Assembly (NCBI RefSeq): GCF_008274785.1
Contig: NZ_VTPU01000005.1
Location: 1 to 64,000, forward strand
From: Halomonas eurihalina
GTDB lineage: Bacteria > Pseudomonadota > Gammaproteobacteria > Pseudomonadales > Halomonadaceae
DNA length: 64,000 nt
Direction: 5' to 3'
Under the pieces are notes generated by a model. That model did not search any database. It was not told the origin of the DNA and saw only the letters and a program-made list of their open reading frames with translations. Both the position numbers and the translations under genes were made by a program. Shown here piece after piece: positions 37,169 to 46,610 of this stretch (the stretch's first letter is position 1; every line of letters starts with the position of its first letter).

Positions 37169-38293
37169 TCATTCACCAGGGATCAGCACGACCTTGAGCG
37201 CCTGCTTGTCGTGCTTCATCAGCTCGATGCCGTCGTGGAAGCGCTTCAGTGGCAGTGTGTGGGTCACCACATCCTGGGTCGGGCAATCGCCGTTCTCGAT
37301 GCCTTCGATGACCAACGGATAGCAGTAGGGCCCCAGGTGAGCCCCCAGTACATCGAGCTCCTTGCGATCGCTGATGATGCTCCAGTCCACTGTCACCGGC
37401 TCCTTGAAGACGCTGAATTCCACGAACCGGCCGAGCTTGCGCAGCATCGACAGGCCTTGCTCCACCGACTTGGACGCGCCCGTGGCCTCGATGTAGATGT
37501 CGCAGCCGTATCCGCCGGTCATCTCCTTGACGATCGACACCACATCGTCCTCGAGCGGGTTGAGCGCTACATCGGCCCCGAACCGTTTCGCCAGTTCCAG
37601 CCGCTCGGGATTCAGGTCCAGCACCACCAGCTTGGCGGGCCCGGACTTCTTGATCGGGCCGATCATGCCAAGTCCCAGGGTTCCGGAGCCAGCCAGCACG
37701 ACCACATCACCCAGTTCGATCTGGGCACGCTTGACGGCGTGCATGGAGCAGGCATACGGCTCGACCAGCACAGCCTGCTCCATGGGCAGGGAGTCCGGCA
37801 GCTTGTGATTGACGGCTTCGGCCGGGAATTTCATGTACTCGGCCATGCCGCCATTGACGTTGTGCTGGAAGCCATAGACATCATGCCGTTCGCACATCCA
37901 GTACTGGCCGCGGTTGCAAAAACGACAGTCCCAGCAAGGCACGATCTGCTCGGAGATGATGCGATCGCCGATCTCGAATCCCTGGACACCAGGCCCCATC
38001 TTGATCACATGACCGATGAATTCATGGCCGGGAATCATGGGCGCCTTGATATAGGCCGGCTGATCCGCGTCACCCCAGAAGCTGGGCGCGCCTTCAAAAG
38101 CCTTGAGGTCGCTGGCGCAGATCCCGCAGGCTTCCACCTTGATCAGGATTTCCTTCTCGCCGATTTCCGGCACTGCCACCTGCTCCAGGCGATAGTCTCC
38201 CGGGGCATAGGCCACGATGGCATCCATGGTGTCGGGGATGGTGACGTCCGCGGTCGCGGATTGGGTGAGGGTCTCGTTCATTGGGGCCTCCAC
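37169..38293 (-). CDS. Zinc-dependent polyol dehydrogenase, erythritol/L-threitol dehydrogenase-like
   Basis: Medium-chain NAD(P)-dependent dehydrogenase of 374 residues. Catalytic zinc: CGICASDL and GHEFIGHV. Structural zinc: four Cys in CWDCRFCNRGQYWMC. Cofactor: LAGSGTLGLGMIG. It shares with the erythritol/L-threitol dehydrogenases the blocks SEQIVPCW, YGFQ, VDWSIISDRKELDVLGAHLG and the C-terminal KVVLIPGE. It would oxidise a tetritol to erythrulose, matching the kinase and isomerase genes nearby. The start could also be Met5 (MNETLTQ). Which tetritol it uses is not shown by sequence. Confidence 0.85.
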   Translation of the reverse strand: MEAPMNETLTQSATADVTIPDTMDAIVAYAPGDYRLEQVAVPEIGEKEILIKVEACGICASDLKAFEGAPSFWGDADQPAYIKAPMIPGHEFIGHVIKMGPGVQGFEIGDRIISEQIVPCWDCRFCNRGQYWMCERHDVYGFQHNVNGGMAEYMKFPAEAVNHKLPDSLPMEQAVLVEPYACSMHAVKRAQIELGDVVVLAGSGTLGLGMIGPIKKSGPAKLVVLDLNPERLELAKRFGADVALNPLEDDVVSIVKEMTGGYGCDIYIEATGASKSVEQGLSMLRKLGRFVEFSVFKEPVTVDWSIISDRKELDVLGAHLGPYCYPLVIEGIENGDCPTQDVVTHTLPLKRFHDGIELMKHDKQALKVVLIPGE

Positions 38294-38311
38294 TGAGCTA
38301 GCGCTGGCTTA

Positions 38312-38338
38312 TCATTTGATCTTGTATTGCTCAAATGA
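38312..38338. promoter_or_regulatory. Inverted repeat upstream of the polyol importer/dehydrogenase operon
   Basis: TCATTTGA and TCAAATGA are perfect 8-bp arms around an 11-bp spacer, only 19 bases upstream of the dehydrogenase ATG. The 9-mer CATTTGATC within it recurs at 40362 in the dhaK promoter. A repressor site for the SorC-family regulator encoded next door is likely. Confidence 0.65.
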
Positions 38339-38534
38339 ATTAACGCTTTTCAGTATAGCCGGGTCAATGAACTCGTTGGATTTTTTGCCTAATACTTTAG
38401 GAGCAACAAATAACTTGCTGTTTTTTTATATAATTTATGAAGAGTGTCCGAAAACAATAGAATCGAACCTGGAGGTTTGACAGCAGACAAGGCTGCTCAC
38501 TAGAAACGAGGAGTGAACATATGATCAAACGATA

Positions 38535-39518
38535 TCAACCCGTCTCGGCGGCAGGCGTCGCCTCATCGAGGCGCAGAATGGTATGCGCGTTGGTGACACT
38601 GGTGGCCAGGGTATCGATCACGCCGGTCCGCAGCGCCCCCAGGATGCCGGCGGCCTTGGTGTTCTCGCTGGCAATGGCAACGACATCGGGAATTCGCGCC
38701 AGGTCCCCGATGGTCAGGCCGATCACCCGCCCCTGCATCGGCGTCCGCGCAGGCTGGCCGTGCAGGTCGATGAAGTCATAGCCCATCATGTCACCCACCG
38801 TGCCCGACAGCCGGGCCTCGGCGATTTCCTGGGGCGAGAACCACCCCATGCGCACCATGTTGCTGTCCTCGCTGAGATCCCCCACCCCGATCAGAGCGGT
38901 GTCGGCCCGCCGCGCACGATCCAGCGTCTGTCGTACGGTGGAATTCTCGTACATGGCATCGCGCAACTCGGGGTTCTGCACCAGGGCCGGAGCATAGAGC
39001 GTCTCGCTGTCGCCACCGAACTTCATCGCCAGACGTCGACAGATATGATCGGGGTTCATGTACTCGCCGGCACGCAGCGAGCCGCCAATGGCACACACGA
39101 ACGAGCACTTGCGCTCGCCCTGCTCGAAAACGTTGTCCGCCACGGCGCCGACATTGCGCCCCATTCCCACGGCGACGATAGAACCATCGTGCAGGGTGCG
39201 CGACAGATGATCGGCAACCAGGCTGGCCACACCAGAGCGCTGCACGTCTTGATCCGCATGATCAAGCGCCACCAGGGCACGCTTGATGCCAAAGCGACGT
39301 ATCAACTCCTGCTCGATCTCGGCACTCACCGAAGGGTGCTGACGCACCCGTACATCGACGATGCCTTCCGCATGCGCCCGTTTGAGCAGGCGCCCCGCCT
39401 TGACCCGCGAGATGCCCAGGCGATTGGCGATGACTTCCTGCGTCTCGCCCTCCACGTAATAGAGGGTGGCGATCTCGGTCATCAAGGCGATATCGGCGTT
39501 CTCGACGCGCTCGTTCAT
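38535..39518 (-). CDS. SorC-family sugar-binding transcriptional regulator (EryD-like)
   Basis: Regulator of 327 residues. The N-terminal helix-turn-helix (about residues 8-50, with EVIANRLGISRVKAGRLL) is followed by the SorC sugar-phosphate-binding domain (VAVGMGRNVGAVA, ALIGVGDLSEDS, GDMMGYDFIDLHG). Brucella EryD, which controls erythritol genes, is of this family. ATG 39518 follows GAGG. It lies 73 bases downstream of the RpiB-like gene on the same strand. It probably senses a sugar phosphate of the pathway and controls both divergent arms. Confidence 0.88.
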   Translation of the reverse strand: MNERVENADIALMTEIATLYYVEGETQEVIANRLGISRVKAGRLLKRAHAEGIVDVRVRQHPSVSAEIEQELIRRFGIKRALVALDHADQDVQRSGVASLVADHLSRTLHDGSIVAVGMGRNVGAVADNVFEQGERKCSFVCAIGGSLRAGEYMNPDHICRRLAMKFGGDSETLYAPALVQNPELRDAMYENSTVRQTLDRARRADTALIGVGDLSEDSNMVRMGWFSPQEIAEARLSGTVGDMMGYDFIDLHGQPARTPMQGRVIGLTIGDLARIPDVVAIASENTKAAGILGALRTGVIDTLATSVTNAHTILRLDEATPAAETG

Positions 39519-39591
39519 GGCGGTGGCCTCATGCGATCCGTGACTGGAGACCGGCACAAGATACCACAGCGATCAGCCGAACCCTCAGTGA

Positions 39592-40089
39592 TCAAGCGCT
39601 CGGCGAGCCGCGCGAAAACTCCCGCTCGTAATCGGCGATACGCGCCACCTTCTCGCTGGAGGCTCCACCACCGAAATCGGCACCGAGAAAGGCGGTAACG
39701 ATGCTCTTGGCCAACTCCACTCCGACGACGCGCGCCCCCAGGGCCACTATCTGGGCATCATTGCTCGAGCGCGCCTTGATCGCCGAGTAGGTGTCATGCG
39801 CCTGGGCCGCACGAATGCCCGGCACCTTGTTGGCCGAGATCGCGACCCCGATGCCGGTACCGCACACCAGCACCCCGCGCTCGACCTCCCCCGCCGCGAC
39901 GGCCCGCGCCACGCGCACCGCAATATCGGGATAGAGCACCGGCTCGGCATTGTAGGTACCGAAATCCACCGCCTCGAAGCCCAGGGATCGCACATGCTCG
40001 ATCAATGCTTCCTTGAGTTCGAAGGCCGCCTCATCTCCTCCCAGGGCGATGCGAACTGCCGCTCGCGCGGCCATGGTTGAATCAGACAT
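39592..40089 (-). CDS. RpiB/LacAB-family sugar-phosphate isomerase (probable erythrulose-4-P isomerase)
   Basis: Isomerase of 165 residues. It has the RpiB fold with GGDEAAFELK, CGTGIGVAISANK (catalytic Cys) and RSSNDAQIVALGARVVG. RpiB homologues in tetritol loci act as D-erythrulose-4-phosphate isomerase giving D-erythrose-4-P; elsewhere they are ribose-5-P isomerase. The dehydrogenase, kinase and transaldolase neighbours favour the tetrose role. ATG 40089 is preceded by AGGAG at 8 bases. Divergent from dhaK. Confidence 0.85.
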   Translation of the reverse strand: MSDSTMAARAAVRIALGGDEAAFELKEALIEHVRSLGFEAVDFGTYNAEPVLYPDIAVRVARAVAAGEVERGVLVCGTGIGVAISANKVPGIRAAQAHDTYSAIKARSSNDAQIVALGARVVGVELAKSIVTAFLGADFGGGASSEKVARIADYEREFSRGSPSA

Positions 40090-40462
40090 GGATAGCACTC
40101 CTGGTTACCGGCCATCGACCCAGCGCCAACGGCCTCCGCGTTCAAAGTATCACCAGACGATCATTTGTAAACCCAAAATTTCACATGAACACGCCCCCGG
40201 CGAACAAAGGATGTGCTTTCAAGGCTCCCGCAAAAATCGAGAATCACACTAAAAATCAAACAAATATAGAGAATTCTGGGTAACAGGAAGGAAAGGAAGC
40301 GACCAAAGTCTCACCCCCTCTCGCCAGGACAGCCTTGACATGTCTCGACGACAAGCCTAAACATTTGATCACATATCGAACATTTATGGCATTGACCAGC
40401 TGTCACTCGGCTTCCGGCCAGGCCAATACGACGACAACAACCCACAACTTGAGGAACACGCC
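40090..40462. other. Divergent promoter region, isomerase-regulator / dhaK-dhaL-tal-tkt
   Basis: 373 bases, more AT-rich than the surrounding genes. It contains GATCATTTGT (40159-40168) and ACATTTGATC (40361-40370), sharing the core of the inverted repeat at 38312, so probable SorC-regulator sites. The sequence TTGATCACATATCGAA at 40365 is also roughly palindromic. No RNA gene or further coding frame was recognised. Confidence 0.6.
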
Positions 40463-41452
40463 ATGCAGCGCATCATCAATGACCCCGATAACGTGGTGGA
40501 TGACGCGGTCCGCGGCTATCTGCGAGCGTCCCCCTCGCTCTACGCCGCCACCGACCATCCCCGGGTGCTCAAGTACGCCGGCGAGACACCCGACAAGGTC
40601 GGCGTGGTCACCGGCGGCGGTTCCGGGCACGAGCCCGCCTTCCTGGGCTATGTTGGCGAAGGGCTGTGCGATGCCGTGGCGATCGGCGAGATCTTCTCGT
40701 CACCCACCGCGGATGCCTTCCTTGATGCCTTCCGGGCCGCTGACCGGGGTCGTGGCGTGGCCTGCCTGTACGGCAACTACGCCGGCGACAACATGAACGT
40801 GAAAATGGCGCGCCAGATGGCGGAGATGGAAGGCATCGACGTCAAGACAGTGATCGCCCGGGACGATGTCGCCTCCGCCCCGGCCGACCAGCGTGACCAG
40901 CGACGAGGCGTCGCCGGCGAGATCATGATGTGGAAAGTGGGCGGTGCCGCCGCGGCACGCGGCGATGACCTGGCCGAGGTGATCCGTCTGGCCCAGAAGG
41001 CCGTCGACGCCTGCTCGAGCATCGGCATCGGCTTGAGCAGCTGCACCATACCCGCCAATGGCAAGCCCAACTTCTCGATCGAGCCCGGCCACATGGAGCT
41101 CGGCATCGGCCACCATGGCGAACCAGGGATCGAGGTGGCTCCCCTGACCGATGCCACCTCGATGGCCAAATCGATGTGCGATCCGGTTCTCGCCGACCAG
41201 GATTTCACCGGCGGCGAGGTAGCGGTACTGGTCTCGGGGCTCGGCGCCACGCCGAACATGGAACTCAACCTGCTGTACGCCCACATCGCCGACCGCTTCG
41301 AGGCCGAGAGCATCACCGTGCACCGCGCCGATATCGGCAACTACTTCACGTCACTGGAGATGATGGGGGCGACCCTGACGGTGATGAAGCTCGACGATGA
41401 GCTCAAGCCTCTCATCGACGCGCCGGCCCGCTCGCTGGCCATCACCCGCTGA
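40463..41452 (+). CDS. dhaK: Dihydroxyacetone/erythrulose kinase subunit DhaK
   Basis: Substrate-binding kinase subunit of 329 residues that holds a short ketose covalently through a histidine. GIGHHGEPG places the conserved His at 218, the same number as in E. coli DhaK. Other motifs: GVVTGGGSGHEPAFLGYVG and SSCTIPANGK. ATG 40463 follows GAGG. With the DhaL gene 24 bases downstream and no DhaM phosphotransferase gene in the window, an ATP-dependent two-subunit kinase is likely. In this context the substrate is probably erythrulose rather than dihydroxyacetone. Confidence 0.92.
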   Translation: MQRIINDPDNVVDDAVRGYLRASPSLYAATDHPRVLKYAGETPDKVGVVTGGGSGHEPAFLGYVGEGLCDAVAIGEIFSSPTADAFLDAFRAADRGRGVACLYGNYAGDNMNVKMARQMAEMEGIDVKTVIARDDVASAPADQRDQRRGVAGEIMMWKVGGAAAARGDDLAEVIRLAQKAVDACSSIGIGLSSCTIPANGKPNFSIEPGHMELGIGHHGEPGIEVAPLTDATSMAKSMCDPVLADQDFTGGEVAVLVSGLGATPNMELNLLYAHIADRFEAESITVHRADIGNYFTSLEMMGATLTVMKLDDELKPLIDAPARSLAITR

Positions 41453-41476
41453 CTGCCTTCACATTCGGGAGCCCTC

Positions 41477-42130
41477 ATGCAATATCTGAACACCACTCAC
41501 GGTACCGACATTCTCGAGGCGCTGGTCGATGTCATCGTCGAAAACCGCAACTACCTGAGCGAAGTCGACGGCGCCATCGGCGACGGCGACCACGGCATCA
41601 ACATGGCCAAGGGGTTTCGCTTGTGCGGCGAGTCGATCCAGGGCCAGTCACTGGGCCTCTCCAAGGCGCTGGGCACTCTCGCCACAACCTTGATGGGCTC
41701 CATCGGCGGCTCCATGGGCCCACTCTACGGCAGCCTGTTTCTCGGCATGAGCAACGCCATCAAGGAATGCGAGACCCTCGATGCCAGGGCCTTCGGTGAC
41801 ATGCTGACCGGCGGCCTGAACGCCCTTCAGGGCATCAGCGACGCGCAGGTCGGCGACAAGTGCCTGCTCGACACCCTAGTGCCGGCAGTCGACGACTATC
41901 GTCGCGCGGCGGACAACGGAGAGGATTTCCCCGCCGCTCTGGACGCCCTTCGCCAGGGTGCCGAACGCGGCTGCGAGTCCACCCGAGAGCTGGAAGCCCG
42001 TATCGGTCGCGCCGCCAGGCTGGGCGAACGCTCCAGGGGCCACCTCGACGCCGGCGCCGTCTCCTGCCGGCTGCTGCTGGTGACGCTCGCCGACAGCACC
42101 GAGCGTCACCTGGAGAAAGCCGCCGCCTGA
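41477..42130 (+). CDS. dhaL: Dihydroxyacetone/erythrulose kinase nucleotide-binding subunit DhaL
   Basis: All-helical phosphoryl-transfer subunit of 217 residues. It has the metal/nucleotide loop EVDGAIGDGDHGINMAKGF with three Asp ligands, then SIGGSMGPLYG. The C-terminal LGERSRGHLDAGAVSC is the second conserved block. It binds ATP, or ADP in PTS-type systems, and phosphorylates the ketose held by DhaK. It lies between dhaK and tal in one rightward operon. Confidence 0.92.
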   Translation: MQYLNTTHGTDILEALVDVIVENRNYLSEVDGAIGDGDHGINMAKGFRLCGESIQGQSLGLSKALGTLATTLMGSIGGSMGPLYGSLFLGMSNAIKECETLDARAFGDMLTGGLNALQGISDAQVGDKCLLDTLVPAVDDYRRAADNGEDFPAALDALRQGAERGCESTRELEARIGRAARLGERSRGHLDAGAVSCRLLLVTLADSTERHLEKAAA

Positions 42131-42220
42131 CGCGACGCTAGCGGCCTGCCAGATTCTTCGCCCGGATGGTGCTCGGCACTGTCCGGGCGCCCCTCGCCCA
42201 TTGTTCCAGTGGAGACACTC

Positions 42221-43168
42221 ATGGTTTCACGACTCGACGACCTCAAGCAGCACTCCCTGGTGGTCGCCGACACCGGCGACCTGGACGCCATCCGGCGCTA
42301 CCAGCCCCAGGACGCCACCACCAACCCGTCCTTGATCCTCAAGGCCTTCGACATGCCCGGCTATCAGCCGCTGATCGAACGGGAGCTGGCCACGCTCCCC
42401 GCCCAGGGTGACAAACAGGAGCGCGCCGCCCGGGCCGTCGATCACCTGGCCGTGGCCATGGGCAGCGAGATCGCCGGCGTGGTCCCCGGGCGCGTCTCCA
42501 CCGAAGTGGCCGCCCGACTGTCCTTCGATACCCAGGCCAGCATCCGCAAGGCCCATGAGCTGATCGAGCTCTACGCACAGCGCGGCATCGGCCGCGACCG
42601 GGTATTGATCAAGCTGGCCTCGACCTGGGAGGGCATCCGTGCCGCCGAGGTACTGGAGAAGGAAGGCATCAACTGCAACCTGACGCTGCTGTTCAGCGAT
42701 GCCCAGGCCCAGGCCTGCTTCGATGCCGGCGTCTTTCTGGTCTCGCCCTTCGTCGGTCGGGTCACCGACTGGTACAAGAAAGAAACCGGCCGGGATTTCC
42801 CCCCCGAAAACGATCCCGGCGTACAGTTCGTGCGCGGTGTCTGTGAACGCGTCAGCCAGGGCGGCTATGACACCGTGGTCATGGGGGCCAGTTTCCGCAC
42901 CGCCGACCAGGTCCTGGCACTCGCTGGCTGCCCGCGGCTGACCATCTCGCCGGCGTTGCTCGAAGAGCTGGCCACCACACCGGGGACCGTCAAACCCAAG
43001 GTGCTCATGACACGTAACGGCGGCCCGCGACCGACATCGCTCAGCGAGTCCGGCTTCCGCTGGGAGCACAATCAGGATGCCATGGCCAACGACAAGCTGG
43101 CCGAAGGCATCCGTCGTTTCGACGACGACCAGTCACGCCTCGAGCAACGCATCGCCGACCGCCTTTGA
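42221..43168 (+). CDS. tal: Transaldolase
   Basis: Class I transaldolase of 315 residues, TalB type. It has the [11 protein letters not shown] motif near the N-terminus and the Schiff-base Lys in [17 protein letters not shown]. It transfers a dihydroxyacetone unit between sedoheptulose-7-P and glyceraldehyde-3-P, producing or using erythrose-4-P, the predicted end product of the adjacent pathway. ATG 42221 has GGAG at 7 bases; an in-frame GTG at 42209 overlaps that site. It is 13 bases upstream of the second tkt. Confidence 0.95.
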   Translation: MVSRLDDLKQHSLVVADTGDLDAIRRYQPQDATTNPSLILKAFDMPGYQPLIERELATLPAQGDKQERAARAVDHLAVAMGSEIAGVVPGRVSTEVAARLSFDTQASIRKAHELIELYAQRGIGRDRVLIKLASTWEGIRAAEVLEKEGINCNLTLLFSDAQAQACFDAGVFLVSPFVGRVTDWYKKETGRDFPPENDPGVQFVRGVCERVSQGGYDTVVMGASFRTADQVLALAGCPRLTISPALLEELATTPGTVKPKVLMTRNGGPRPTSLSESGFRWEHNQDAMANDKLAEGIRRFDDDQSRLEQRIADRL

Positions 43169-43181
43169 TCCAGGAGTCCCC

Positions 43182-45215
43182 ATGCCGACCCGTTTCGAAC
43201 TGGCCAACGCCATTCGCGCCCTTTCCATGGATGCCGTCCAGAAGGCCAACTCCGGTCACCCCGGCGCCCCCATGGGCATGGCCGACATCGCCGAGGTCCT
43301 GTGGAACGATTTCCTCGTCCACAATCCCGCCGATCCGCACTGGCCCGACCGTGACCGCTTCGTGCTCTCCAACGGCCACGGCTCCATGCTTCTCTATTCC
43401 CTGCTGCATCTCTCCGGCTACGAGCTCGGCCTCGAGCAACTGCAGAACTTCCGCCAGCTGCACGCCAAGACCGCCGGCCATCCTGAGTACGGCTATGCAC
43501 CGGGCATCGAGACCACCACCGGCCCGCTGGGCCAGGGCCTGGCCAACGCCGTCGGCATGGCCATCGCCGAGCGCACCCTGGCCGCCCAGTTCAACCGCCC
43601 CGGCCACACCATCGTCGACCATCACACCTACTGCTTCGTCGGCGACGGCTGCCTGATGGAAGGCATTTCCCATGAGGTCGCCTCCCTGGCCGGCACCCAG
43701 CAGCTCGGCAAGCTGATCGCCTTCTACGACGACAACGGCATCTCCATCGACGGCGAGGTCGAAGGCTGGTTCACCGACGACACCGCCAAGCGCTTCGAGG
43801 CCTACGGCTGGCACGTGGTGCCCAATGTCGACGGTCACCAGCCCGAGCAGGTCAAGGCGGCCATCGAACTGGCCCGCCAGCACAGCGACACGCCCAGCCT
43901 GATCATCTGCAAGACGGTGATCGGCTTCGGCGCGCCCAACAAGCAGGGCAAGGAGTCCTGCCACGGCGCGGCGCTGGGCGAGGACGAGGTCGCCGCCGCC
44001 CGCGAGCAGCTCGACTGGCCGCATGCGCCCTTCCATGTGCCGGAGGCGATCTACCAGGGCTGGGACGCCAGCGAGGCCGGCCGCACCCGCCAGGCCGACT
44101 GGCAGGCGCGGTTCGAGCGCTACGCCGCGGCCCATCCCGAGCTGGCCCGCGAGTTCCTGCGCCGCCAGAAGGGCGAGCTGCCCGCCGAACTGAGCAGCGA
44201 AGCGCTGATCGAGCAGGCCCAGGACAAGGCCGAGACCACCGCCTCGCGCAAGGCCTCGCTGGCCTGCCTCAACGAACTCGGCCCGCAGCTCCCCGAGCTG
44301 CTCGGCGGCAGCGCCGACCTGGCGCCCTCCAACCTGACGGTCTGGAACGGTGCCCGGGTGATCGGCCCCGAGGGCTCGCGTGAGGGCGCTCCCGACGGCA
44401 ACTACCTGCACTATGGCGTGCGCGAGTTCGGCATGGCCGCCATCGCCAACGGCATCGCCCTGCACGGCGGCTTCGTGCCCTACACCGCGACCTTCCTGAT
44501 CTTCATGGAGTACATGCGCAACGCCGTGCGCATGGCCGCGCTGATGGGGCTGCGCAGTATCTACGTGTTCACCCACGACTCCATCGGCCTCGGCGAGGAT
44601 GGCCCCACCCACCAGCCGGTCGAGCAGCTGACCACCCTGCGCAGCACGCCCAACATGTCGACCTGGCGCCCCTGCGATGCCGTGGAGACCGCCGCGGCCT
44701 GGAACGCCGCCCTCAAGCGCCAGTCCGGCCCCACCGCCCTGGTGCTGTCGCGTCAGAACCTGCCGCATCAGGCCCGCGACAAGCAGCAGCTCGCCGATAT
44801 CCAGCGGGGTGGGTACGTACTGAAAGAGAGTATCCTCAAGGGCAGCGTGGTGACGCCGGAGCTGATCCTGATCGCCACCGGCTCCGAGGTCGGCCTGGCC
44901 ATGGACGCCGCCGCGGCGCTGGCCGACAAGGGCCGCCGGGTGCGCGTGGTCTCCATGCCCGCCACCGACGTCTTCGATGCCCAGGACGCCGAATACCGCC
45001 AGCGGGTGTTGCCCGCCGAAGTCGGCAACCGCCTCGTCATCGAGGCCGGCCACCCGGATCTCTGGTACAAGTACGTCGGCCTCGAGGGTCGGGTCATCGG
45101 CATGACCACCTTCGGCGAATCCGCCCCGGCCGGCGACCTGTTCAAGCACTTCGGCTTCACCGTCGACAACATCGTCGACGAGGCCGAACAAATGCTCGAC
45201 GACGCCGAGGACTGA
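43182..45215 (+). CDS. tkt: Transketolase, copy 2
   Basis: 677 residues, identical in translation to the gene at 29696. It is last in the rightward dhaK-dhaL-tal-tkt operon; CAGGAG stands 5 bases before ATG 43182 and 13 bases separate it from the tal stop. In this position it would be co-induced with the polyol pathway to drain erythrose-4-P into the pentose-phosphate pool. TPP motif [13 protein letters not shown] as in copy 1. Confidence 0.96.
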   Translation: MPTRFELANAIRALSMDAVQKANSGHPGAPMGMADIAEVLWNDFLVHNPADPHWPDRDRFVLSNGHGSMLLYSLLHLSGYELGLEQLQNFRQLHAKTAGHPEYGYAPGIETTTGPLGQGLANAVGMAIAERTLAAQFNRPGHTIVDHHTYCFVGDGCLMEGISHEVASLAGTQQLGKLIAFYDDNGISIDGEVEGWFTDDTAKRFEAYGWHVVPNVDGHQPEQVKAAIELARQHSDTPSLIICKTVIGFGAPNKQGKESCHGAALGEDEVAAAREQLDWPHAPFHVPEAIYQGWDASEAGRTRQADWQARFERYAAAHPELAREFLRRQKGELPAELSSEALIEQAQDKAETTASRKASLACLNELGPQLPELLGGSADLAPSNLTVWNGARVIGPEGSREGAPDGNYLHYGVREFGMAAIANGIALHGGFVPYTATFLIFMEYMRNAVRMAALMGLRSIYVFTHDSIGLGEDGPTHQPVEQLTTLRSTPNMSTWRPCDAVETAAAWNAALKRQSGPTALVLSRQNLPHQARDKQQLADIQRGGYVLKESILKGSVVTPELILIATGSEVGLAMDAAAALADKGRRVRVVSMPATDVFDAQDAEYRQRVLPAEVGNRLVIEAGHPDLWYKYVGLEGRVIGMTTFGESAPAGDLFKHFGFTVDNIVDEAEQMLDDAED

Positions 45216-45257
45216 GCACGCCTGGCCGCTCAGGAAACTGGCCGCTCAGGAAAAATG

Positions 45258-45290
45258 AAAGGGCGCGGCCAATTGGCCGCGCCCTTTTGC
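45258..45290. terminator. Bidirectional terminator between tkt copy 2 and fbaB
   Basis: A perfect 30-bp palindrome built from AAAGGGCGCGGCCAA and its complement, with T-rich ends on both strands. It serves convergent transcripts. Confidence 0.88.
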
Positions 45291-45328
45291 GTCACCGAGA
45301 CTTGCGCCTCAGAAGATCCGATCTTTTC

Positions 45329-46381
45329 TCAGGCGATGCTGATCCTGTCGTCCAGATACACATCCTGAATGGCGTTGAGCAGTTCGACGCCTTCGGCCAT
45401 GGGCTTCTGGAAGGCCTTGCGGCCGGAGATCAGTCCCATGCCGCCGGCACGCTTGTTGATCACCGCGGTGCGCACCGCCTCGCCGAGGTCGGTGTGGCCC
45501 TTGGAACCTCCCCCCGAGTTGATCAGGCCGATGCGCCCCATGTAGCAGTTGGCCACCTGATAGCGCGCCAGGTCGATAGGATGGTCCGAGGTCAGTTCGT
45601 CATAGACCTTGTCGTGGGTGTGGCCGAAGCCGACGGCCCGATAGCCGCCGTTGTTCTCCGCCAGCTTCTGCTTGACGATGTCGGCCTTGATGGTCGCCGC
45701 CATGTGAATGGCCTGGCCGGTGAGGTCGGAGGCGACATGATAGTCGCTGCCATCCTTTTTGAACTCGGGGTTACGCAGGTAGGCCCACAACACCGTGACC
45801 ATGCCCAGCTGGTGGGCCCGTTCGAAGGCCTCGCTGATCTCGGTGATCTGGCGACGGCTCTCGGGCGAGCCGAAGTAGATGGTCGCGCCCACCGCCGCAC
45901 AGCCCATGGCATGCGCCTGCTCGACCTGACCGAACAGCGTCTGGTCGTAGACCGCCGGATAGGTCAGCGTCTCGTTGTGGTTGAGCTTCACCATCATCGG
46001 AATCTTGTGGGCATAGCGACGCGCTACCGAGGCGAGGCCACCGAGTGTCGAAGCCACGCAGTTGCAGCCACCCTCGATGGCCAGCTCGACGATGTTGGCG
46101 GGATCGAAATACAGCGGGTTGGGCGCGAACGAGGCACCGGCCGAGTGCTCGATGCCCTGGTCGACCGGCAGGATGCTGACATAGCCGGTGCCGCCCAGGC
46201 GGCCGTGGTTATAGATGGCCTGCAGGTTACGCAGCACCTGGGGACTGCGATCACTATCCGCCATCACGCGGTCGATGAAGTCCGGGCCCGGCTTATAGAG
46301 CGACTCGGCCGGCACGCCCCGACACTCATGGTTCAGCAGGCTGTCCGCCTCATCGCCGAGTAGCTGTGGGATATCGGTCAT
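45329..46381 (-). CDS. fbaB: Class I fructose-bisphosphate aldolase, FbaB type
   Basis: Bacterial (DhnA-like) class I aldolase of 350 residues that works through a lysine Schiff base and needs no metal. Motifs: [36 protein letters not shown] and [10 protein letters not shown] class II aldolase is encoded 3.6 kb away on the other strand, so two unrelated aldolases flank epd-pgk. FbaB enzymes are often tied to gluconeogenic growth. ATG 46381 is 229 bases from the divergent epd start. Confidence 0.93.
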   Translation of the reverse strand: MTDIPQLLGDEADSLLNHECRGVPAESLYKPGPDFIDRVMADSDRSPQVLRNLQAIYNHGRLGGTGYVSILPVDQGIEHSAGASFAPNPLYFDPANIVELAIEGGCNCVASTLGGLASVARRYAHKIPMMVKLNHNETLTYPAVYDQTLFGQVEQAHAMGCAAVGATIYFGSPESRRQITEISEAFERAHQLGMVTVLWAYLRNPEFKKDGSDYHVASDLTGQAIHMAATIKADIVKQKLAENNGGYRAVGFGHTHDKVYDELTSDHPIDLARYQVANCYMGRIGLINSGGGSKGHTDLGEAVRTAVINKRAGGMGLISGRKAFQKPMAEGVELLNAIQDVYLDDRISIA

Positions 46382-46610
46382 TGTACGTTTCCTCTCCTTG
46401 GTCGTTCGCCTTGATAGTTCGACGGGTAACGGGGATGCACCATCTAGCCTAGTGTCCTAACTCAGGCCCGGCCATCGCATGCGGGTGGCCAGCCACAGAC
46501 TGCCGAAGCCAGTCGAGCGCGTCCAGTCCCCGCCCCCGGGACGTCCGCCCGGATTTGCGCTAGAATCGCGGGCTCGAGTTTTCCGGCGCCAGCATAGTTC
46601 GAGGCATCTC

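Larger units (their letters stand above)
43178..45290 (+). repeat. Long direct repeat, copy B (whole tkt gene plus terminator)
   Basis: Partner of 29692-31788, offset 13,486 bp, same orientation. It carries one extra feature: a 16-bp tandem duplication just after the stop (45222-45237 and 45238-45253, CTGGCCGCTCAGGAAA). The sharp left boundary at the start codon shows the duplicated piece was a promoterless gene joined behind tal, or was homogenised by gene conversion. Confidence 0.93.

Noticed and set aside
38521-38781. 86-codon plus-strand ORF with a good ribosome site
   Set aside because: It runs antisense through the well-supported SorC gene and has no recognisable protein features; only the start region is noted as a possible scar.
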